Assembly (NCBI RefSeq): GCF_018918185.1
Contig: NZ_JAHLPZ010000004.1
Span: 168,128-232,127 of the forward strand
DNA length: 64,000 nucleotides
Origin: Eubacterium sp. MSJ-21
Lineage (GTDB): Bacteria > Bacillota > Clostridia > Lachnospirales > Lachnospiraceae
Reading direction: 5' to 3'
Under the pieces are notes generated by a model, which was given only the letters and a program-made list of their open reading frames with translations, had not been told where the DNA came from and searched no databases. Shown here in pieces: positions 59,501-64,000 of the stretch (the stretch's first letter is position 1; every line of letters begins with the position of its first letter). The position numbers and the translations under genes were made by a program.

Positions 59501-60582
59501 CGTCCATATGTATCTCTTTCGCTGACTTTCACAGGCATATTTATATCCTTGTTCCAGAAACATATCGTATTCTTATTTGCCTCCTTTGGAAGCTCTTTAC
59601 AAATATAAATCTTCTCATATTTATCCAAATAATATCGTGTAAAAGTTGCCGTCATTTTCCAAAGAGTACTTATCCCGGTTATGTACACCTCACTCTCAAC
59701 CTCAAGGTCCTGATCTGTATAATAAAAAGCAGATCGTACTGGATTTTCGCCAAAAAATCTCTTAACCAGGGTATCCTCCTCGTCATACTTATAAATCTTC
59801 CCCTCATTCACATACCACTCCAGCTTAATACGATTTCCGAAACATACTTTTCCAACAAAGCCGTCAATTTCCTCCGTATCAGTCTGCACCATTGTTTTTG
59901 ATACACTCTGTGTTTTCTCTTCCTTCCGTTCTGGTTTGCAATAACAAATATCACGTTTAAACTTGTCAAATGCCTCGTACATCTGAAAAGCATCCGAGAA
60001 ATCCGATAACTGGTTCTTATCCCGGAAGCTTTGATAGAATTCATCTCCTATCGTCTGAAGATCCATCAACTGCACAAACTCTTTCTTCTGATCCGTCAAC
60101 GGATCCATCTGTACCGAAATAATTGGTTGCGAATCTCTAATATCCTGAATCTCGTGTTTCAGCATTTCATCCTCACCATCCGCCATGAGCGCCTGAAACT
60201 GATGATCAAAGGTATCCTTATCCAGGTAAAACAGTCCAAAATCAGTTTCATTAATTCCAAAACACAAGTTTCCCCGCTTCGATACAGAAATCGCCTTATC
60301 ATAATCAATATAGAATTGATTATTCTCCGTCTCATCATCCCCGATACAGCGGAAATGATTCGCCCCAATCGTATAGCGCTGTCTCTGAATATCAACTGTA
60401 TTCTCGCACTTATCCAATATCCACTGCTGAAATTCTCCTTCTCTGATCATAGTCGCTTTACCATTAAAAACAGAGTGTGTAACACGCATAATACGCATAA
60501 CACTCGCCCCAGTTGTCTGTCTCTCAAGAGTTCCTATAAATCCCTGTGGTTTACCTATTTCTTTTTTTTCTTCTGTTTCCAT
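56590..60582 (-). CDS. McrB-like tandem AAA+ protein (1330 aa), first AAA+ degenerate
   Basis: Residues 1-470 are a mixed, unrecognised N-terminal region likely to bind DNA or sensors. AAA-1 has SGKPGSAKGALCDTIG (516-523), where G and S/T of the P-loop are A and G, and its Walker B site reads VFAIKRATAAP, so no ATP hydrolysis is expected. AAA-2 is intact: Walker A SGRPGCGKTSICKLLG (935-942), Walker B FILLDEANLSPMEYYW near 1041-1056, sensor MATINNDHTTEILSPRLIDR. The motif set is that of McrB. GGAGG precedes the start; the nuclease gene follows. Confidence 0.85.
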   Translation of the reverse strand: METEEKKEIGKPQGFIGTLERQTTGASVMRIMRVTHSVFNGKATMIREGEFQQWILDKCENTVDIQRQRYTIGANHFRCIGDDETENNQFYIDYDKAISVSKRGNLCFGINETDFGLFYLDKDTFDHQFQALMADGEDEMLKHEIQDIRDSQPIISVQMDPLTDQKKEFVQLMDLQTIGDEFYQSFRDKNQLSDFSDAFQMYEAFDKFKRDICYCKPERKEEKTQSVSKTMVQTDTEEIDGFVGKVCFGNRIKLEWYVNEGKIYKYDEEDTLVKRFFGENPVRSAFYYTDQDLEVESEVYITGISTLWKMTATFTRYYLDKYEKIYICKELPKEANKNTICFWNKDINMPVKVSERDTYGRVRLGVYDSILLDNKIFIDFSEISNKKLSHEETEALYKLFKIYYPDAKDFLLADEREQQILIETIRWFLPEGCDVDELVKSIFRKDLRKRQVEQVLGIRSQELIDQEAQNKHYREIERFYPRTTRSYMEEYQESISNELLNLIFSIAQGFVTVISGKPGSAKGALCDTIGTALRLTNLIMEDGENVSRYQELQVSKTWTDKYVFMDSVLKKNSAYYKAFSLLDYEAKNKNSSTNLPYVFAIKRATAAPVDDYFEDFISICKDWYRKESQVIGHTSLRLSKNTRFLLTVNDQEALFSDDFAATVNVVHIEDPEELCKEIKRVGMRVCGEYYQNVRTIEFKPNPVSIETWTDENMLTDTCRRISVQFMEILSANMDYGDTRIVLEQNRISHAISRYWIVAKNYLQEEAGKSLEEICDTLIPAGVVVDVDCLTNDQEMIPPERVALDYALAQRVLPSVTKRLGTVTLRNASEVFTFLITNQLYRCASELKYAIEVGRVKLSEVLSEEENRQFIINKCKNIYRTAFERAHYDDDERASYILKNICALINQFRDKSAYTQNVILNMLICLTQGFLTVFSGRPGCGKTSICKLLGEGLGLTNYNNGSASVISDIQYPEFRDSKNAMVNPSRFLEVSTERGWTSKRDFIGYYNPLTEQFDKTNAVLYNAFMVMDSERENTDILWPPCFILLDEANLSPMEYYWADFMNLCEAWQPGHSIDLGGGKVFHIPETLHFMATINNDHTTEILSPRLIDRANVIDLPDASYGAIEELSQKLNIRLLPWKYLKAMFGCKESEAVLFREQGVDENVKKMAGLYKSIKVFVEGNFKVSISPRTDIAVSRYWTKARVYFTGENYIVKENLLQQIRENINEELPEQDQLAYIHACLCQAGELERKLNVQSVPEGYITCTVRENTQAMDYAVAQRILPKLTDVSGEKAFGNLVGLLALCVEHELYKSAGIVVDILERGQDTGFYNYFR

Positions 60583-61435
60583 AAAATCCTCCGTGGTACA
60601 ATACCCTTTTTGTACTCAATCCCTCAAACATAACATATCTCATATACATTAAGTTAGTATAGGGAACACTCTTCCAACATGCTCCATATTAAATTTTATT
60701 ATATCATCTTTATTAAAAGAGTACATACCTGAATTTTGCTTTTACCAAAGTCTTCTCATCGCATTATTCCTGAGAGCAGCCATACCCTCATCTTACCTCC
60801 TGCGCTACGCCTATTTGCCTCCCCACTCAGCTTGATTCCGCTTCGCTTCATCTCGCTGTATGTTGTCGCCAAGCACTTCCATTGGTTAATACAGCATCCA
60901 GCTGATCAGCCGGATGTCTACACACAAGAAAAGGATGAACCGTTTCATGCAAGCATGACGATTCATCCTTTCTTGTGTGACATCTGCTTCGCAGATGCTG
61001 TATTTATTTATGTCGTGTCTGGCTCGTTATCACTCAAACTCGCAAAGTTTGGTTTGATTCTGGTTGTTTTAATATGGCTATCTATACTGTTTTGTATTGA
61101 TAATATGTGTCTTTTCCACACATTATTTTTCGTTTCACATATTTTTAGTACCATTCCAGTACCATTGCATTTTTTCATTATTGTGTGCAGTTCTGGTGGT
61201 TTGCAGGTTGGTTTGCTATTCACAGAATAATATTCTGTCGGTTTGCTTGTCCACCTATGGAAATTATAATCTGCAACCGCTAATTCTGCAATAAGAAATT
61301 TTGTGGTACTAATGGATAGCATCATCCTTTTTCATATCATTCATCAATTTATCAAAATCACTTTCATATTATAGTTGGCAAAATAAACAGGATATTTTTG
61401 TTATGTAAACTAAAAAGGAAGTAGAGATTAAATCC
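60583..61435. other. 853-bp gap, largely featureless with one palindrome
   Basis: No frame shows family character or a credible ribosome site. The left part is AT-rich. It contains the hairpin at 60888-61004 and, on the minus strand just before it, a short 23-codon frame (MEVLGDNIQRDEAKRNQAEW...) that may be gene debris. The right part (61005-61435) is A/T-rich with no recognised feature. Confidence 0.5.
60888..61004. repeat. 117-bp imperfect palindrome
   Basis: AATACAGCATC (60888) pairs with GATGCTGTATT (to 61004). Inside, ACACAAGAAAAGGATGAA pairs with TTCATCCTTTCTTGTGT with one mismatch, and GGATGTC with GACATC. GCTGATCAGC is a perfect inner palindrome in the left internal loop. It differs in sequence from elements A-C. 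It may be a miniature mobile element or terminator-like remnant beside the integrase fragment. Confidence 0.7.
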
Positions 61436-61621
61436 CTACTTCCCAATCATACAGTTTTTCTTTATGATATTTCTGGATTTCTGTAACCATCTGATGTGAT
61501 CACGCAGTTCTTCCCAGGAAACATCTTCCGGTGATTTGTGAAGAATATTTGTCAGATAATCCAGATAGGCACGAATGTAGGTACAATAGTTTCTTATTTT
61601 TTCTGAGAGAAAAAGTATCAA
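61436..61621 (-). pseudogene. N-terminal fragment of a tyrosine recombinase (integrase)
   Basis: 61 codons: LSEKIRNYCTYIRAYLDYLT and LHKSPEDVSWEELRDHIRWL have the SAM-like N-terminal domain pattern of phage/IS-type integrases (the core-binding domain before the catalytic R..HxxR..Y part). The catalytic domain is absent; the frame ends KKNCMIGK then stop. A relic of a mobile element. Confidence 0.6.
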
Positions 61622-61637
61622 AAAGGTATCAAGACAT

Positions 61638-61663
61638 AAAAAGACCTGAAATCATGTCTTTTT
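61638..61663 (-). terminator. Terminator downstream of the MATE gene
   Basis: AAAAAGAC and GTCTTTTT pair with a 10-base loop; T-run on the minus strand after the stem. The alternative AAGACAT/ATGTCTT pairing overlaps it. Confidence 0.55.
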
Positions 61664-61788
61664 AACATGATTCCAAGCCTTGTAAAATATTTAGCATACT
61701 GTATTTTTCTATTCAGATACCATCTTAATTTGCACTATCTATGCTAACCGAAACAACAAAGTGCTTGACATTCACAAGTGTTTGCTGT

Positions 61789-63144
61789 TTACATGTCATT
61801 TTTTTGTTTTTTAAATTCTATACCCACCAGTACAACAGATAGCACAAACGCTGAAAAATCAGCAACAGGCCCCGCTAGCAATACTCCCATAATTCCGAAA
61901 CGAAGCGGGAGCAGCAGGGTAAGCGGAATCAAGAAAAAGGTCTGCCTTGTTAATGCCAACAGAGCACCTTTTAACGCTTTTCCTATTGCGGTAAAAAAGT
62001 CGGAAGAAAGCAACTGCACACCATTTACCAACACCATGAAAATATAGGTACGCATGAACAAAACAGCAAATTCAAAATACAGCTCGTCCCCGTCTCCGAA
62101 TAGTGAAATGATAGATCGCGGGAAAAATTGAAATGCGATAAAAGCAATAGTGGAAACAACAAGATTCCACTTTATTGCAAGCATGTAAGCCTCCCGTACC
62201 CGATGATATTGCCTTGCTCCATAGTTGAAACCGATAATCGGCTGCATCCCTTGCGAGATTCCTGTAACAATCGCAAGGATTATGGCATTTGTTTTCATAA
62301 CAATTCCGCAAGCTGCCAAGGGAATATCCGTTCCATATTTTGTTAATGCGCCGTAATAAGTCAACGAATTGTACTGAATGATTTGAATCACGGTAATTGC
62401 AATCTGATTTGAGCAGCTGCTTATCCCCATGCTGCAAATTTTCAGGCTTTCTTTAATGTCAAATAAAAACGACTTTTTTTCAAAATGGATTGTTTGGAAA
62501 CGCCATAGATAACGGAGTGCGAGTGTGAAAGAAAAAATTTGCCCAATAACCGTTGCCCAAGCTCCGCCGGCAATTCCCCAATCGCAAACAAAAATAAAAA
62601 TGGGGTCAAGAATGGTATTGATAATAGCTCCCACAACCATGCAGGCCATTGAATACTTTGGTTTTCCATCTGCTCGAATCAAATTGCTCATACCATTCGT
62701 TACAATGAGAAACGGCATTCCAATCAATGTTATGCTGGCATACTGCTTTGCATATGGAAATACAGCTGTCGTTGCCCCAAATGCCTTTAGGAGCAAAGGC
62801 AGAAAAGTTTCTCCAACCAGCAAATAAATAATTCCGAAAATTCCCATCAGAACAATACCATTTCCCGCTGCTTTGGCGGCAGCTTTCGGCTCTTTGCATC
62901 CAAGACAGAGGGAAACACGGGAAGAACTGCCAATTCCGACCAGTAGTGCAATGGCAAGGCAGATGGTAGAAAACGGGTAGGCAACATTGGTTGCTGCATT
63001 TCCCAAATAACCGACCCCTTGACCAATAAAAATCTGATCCACAATATTGTAGATTGAACCGACAAGAGACGCCACAATACTGGGAACAGCAAAATTTTTC
63101 AACAGCTTTGGAATTTTTTCATAGCCCAGAGGATTTTCAGTCAT
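61789..63144 (-). CDS. MATE-family multidrug efflux transporter
   Basis: 451 aa with 12 spans. The opening PKLLKNFAVPSIVASLVGSI and IYNIVDQIFIGQGVGYLGNA is a typical NorM/DinF-like MATE start; VGIGSSSRVSLCLGCKEPKA and NGMSNLIRADGKPKYSM are further family signatures. It should export cationic drugs with sodium or proton antiport. The start overlaps the end of the marR gene by eight bases, so MarR and MATE are one operon. Confidence 0.92.
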   Translation of the reverse strand: MTENPLGYEKIPKLLKNFAVPSIVASLVGSIYNIVDQIFIGQGVGYLGNAATNVAYPFSTICLAIALLVGIGSSSRVSLCLGCKEPKAAAKAAGNGIVLMGIFGIIYLLVGETFLPLLLKAFGATTAVFPYAKQYASITLIGMPFLIVTNGMSNLIRADGKPKYSMACMVVGAIINTILDPIFIFVCDWGIAGGAWATVIGQIFSFTLALRYLWRFQTIHFEKKSFLFDIKESLKICSMGISSCSNQIAITVIQIIQYNSLTYYGALTKYGTDIPLAACGIVMKTNAIILAIVTGISQGMQPIIGFNYGARQYHRVREAYMLAIKWNLVVSTIAFIAFQFFPRSIISLFGDGDELYFEFAVLFMRTYIFMVLVNGVQLLSSDFFTAIGKALKGALLALTRQTFFLIPLTLLLPLRFGIMGVLLAGPVADFSAFVLSVVLVGIEFKKQKNDM

Positions 63145-63586
63145 TGAACTCCTCCCCCTTTCTCTCTATATGGAGTTCCGATGTGATATTTCTGCCCGCC
63201 TGTATTAAGAAATCCATAAAAAGGTTCTGCTCGGATTCGCTCATACCCTGCAATAAAAGAGCTTCTGTCTTTTCGCATACCGTCTGTACCTCATCAATTA
63301 CAGACAGCGCACGTTCCGTAGGATACAGCTTACACGTCCGCTTATCCTTATCATTTGGGGAACGCATAATCATTCCCTGCTTTTCTAATGCCGCAACTGT
63401 CCGTACAATATTGCTCGGATGAACATAAAACATATCCATTAAAGAATCCTGTAAAATGCCGGGCGAACGACAGATTTTGATTAAGAACATATATTGACTG
63501 TTGTTGATTCCATAGGGGGCAAGTTGCTTGTCCAAATAGATTTTGTAAAATCGGTCTGTTACGGAAAGCCATTTTAATAGTTGCAT
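63137..63586 (-). CDS. MarR-family transcriptional regulator
   Basis: 149 aa. INNSQYMFLIKICRSPGILQ begins the winged helix, and YVHPSNIVRTVAALEKQGMI then RSPNDKDKRTCKLYPTERAL carry the recognition helix and the wing DKR signature. Autoregulation is supported by a palindrome overlapping its promoter. GGAGG precedes the ATG. Confidence 0.92.
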   Translation of the reverse strand: MQLLKWLSVTDRFYKIYLDKQLAPYGINNSQYMFLIKICRSPGILQDSLMDMFYVHPSNIVRTVAALEKQGMIMRSPNDKDKRTCKLYPTERALSVIDEVQTVCEKTEALLLQGMSESEQNLFMDFLIQAGRNITSELHIERKGEEFND

Positions 63587-63611
63587 AGATATATACCTCC
63601 AATCAGAACGT

Positions 63612-63640
63612 ATTATACATCAATATGCGTGCGCACGCAA
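63612..63640 (-). promoter_or_regulatory. Promoter and palindromic MarR operator
   Basis: Minus strand TTGCGT (63640-63635), 17-base spacer, TATAAT (63617-63612). TGCGTGCGCACGCA, a perfect 14-bp palindrome (63626-63639), covers the -35, the expected site for MarR binding. Confidence 0.7.
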
Positions 63641-63674
63641 CTACTTTTAACATTATATCTGCCGCTTTGTCCTC

Positions 63675-63826
63675 CTAAACACAAATCAATTCTACATCTA
63701 TAATCTCTACTGCTCTGCTACGAATATTATTCATTTTCCCGACCCATTCAAGCTGATTTTCTACCTTTCATCTATTGTTTCGACTGCTTCTCTCTGTCTT
63801 TCAGAAAGACCTTCAAATATATCCAT
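63675..63826 (-). pseudogene. TnpV-like transposon protein remnant with frameshift
   Basis: ATG at 63826 with AAAGGAG reads MDIFEGLSERQREAVETIDE then TAG at 63763-63761. In the next frame the sequence continues VENQLEWVGKMNNIRSRAVE and EIIDVELICV to a stop at 63675. The latter matches the C-terminus of TnpV, an accessory protein of Tn1549/Tn4451-type elements. I take the two pieces as one frameshifted gene. The first 21 codons alone could also resemble a UvrD-like start. The rest of the gap 63587-64000 shows no other feature. Confidence 0.5.
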
Positions 63827-64000
63827 ACAAGCACTCCTTTCCAAAAATAACGGTTTCAAATCAAACCCTTAAATGAAAAATTCAGTGCAAAATCAAAAGG
63901 TTTTCTAATACATTAAACATTGTATTTTCTGTTTTTCTGGTATTTTATGTGATATAATCCGATTAAAACTGTTGAAAAACGCTTAATTGTTTACATGCCA

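Noticed and set aside
60736..61230. 164-codon open frame on the plus strand
   Set aside because: It crosses the palindrome, begins without a ribosome site and has no family-like pattern.
61008..61325. 105-codon minus-strand frame
   Set aside because: No ribosome site or recognisable domain; A/T-rich intergenic character.
63761..63826. UvrD/PcrA helicase N-terminus
   Set aside because: SERQREAVETID resembles a helicase Q-motif, but the next frame continues into a TnpV C-terminus, so a transposon protein relic explains more of the sequence.

Overview
The window looks like a chromosomal segment of a Gram-positive anaerobe of the Clostridia, most likely a gut Lachnospiraceae. The basis is family content and style: strong AAGGAGG-type ribosome sites, DUF6110 beside an HMA2-type P-type ATPase, a CotF-like spore coat protein, two sodium:neurotransmitter symporters, WYL and XRE regulators, and TnpV/Rpn/integrase debris. 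Genus is not resolved. No rRNA or tRNA gene was seen. The left edge cuts a flavodoxin gene.

Layout. 1-9.7 kb: minus-strand housekeeping and accessory enzymes (flavodoxin, arginase-like, gamma-glutamyl hydrolase-like, GNAT, GyrI-like, DUF2809, histidine phosphatase) with several decayed gene fragments, ending in a two-gene DNA-repair module (radical SAM protein plus TIGR03915 protein) under an evident SOS promoter. 9.8-14 kb: a three-gene ABC-2 exporter and its TetR regulator. 14.1-16.5 kb: a DUF6110/metal P-type ATPase operon with a DtxR-like operator. 16.5-20.8 kb: DUF308, ftsH, panE-like and cobI. 20.8-23.5 kb: DUF2975/XRE/DUF4173-type membrane-regulator operon. 24-35 kb: XRE regulators, sugar acetyltransferase, two NSS transporters, a citrate/isopropylmalate-synthase-like enzyme with a divergent LysR, a two-component system and a metallophosphatase.

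35.3-42.8 kb holds an unusual four-gene operon: SpoVK/CbxX-type AAA+, an unknown 502-aa protein, a VWA protein and a MoxR-type AAA+. A convergent WYL regulator abuts it with no intervening base. 43-50 kb is a mosaic of small stress and regulatory genes. 50-54.5 kb is a divergent c-di-GMP pair: a PTS-EIIC/EAL phosphodiesterase and a cytoplasmic-type chemoreceptor ending in PilZ. 54.6-60.6 kb is a McrBC-like pair: a 1330-aa tandem AAA+ protein whose first P-loop is degenerate, and a DUF2357/PD-(D/E)XK nuclease. 60.6-64 kb carries integrase and TnpV remnants around a MarR-MATE cassette.

The most unusual non-coding signal is a family of three large palindromic elements at 13.1, 22.4 and 28.0 kb (277-346 bp). 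They share a core of about 75 bp with two hairpins. Their long arms differ in sequence between loci yet stay self-complementary within each locus.
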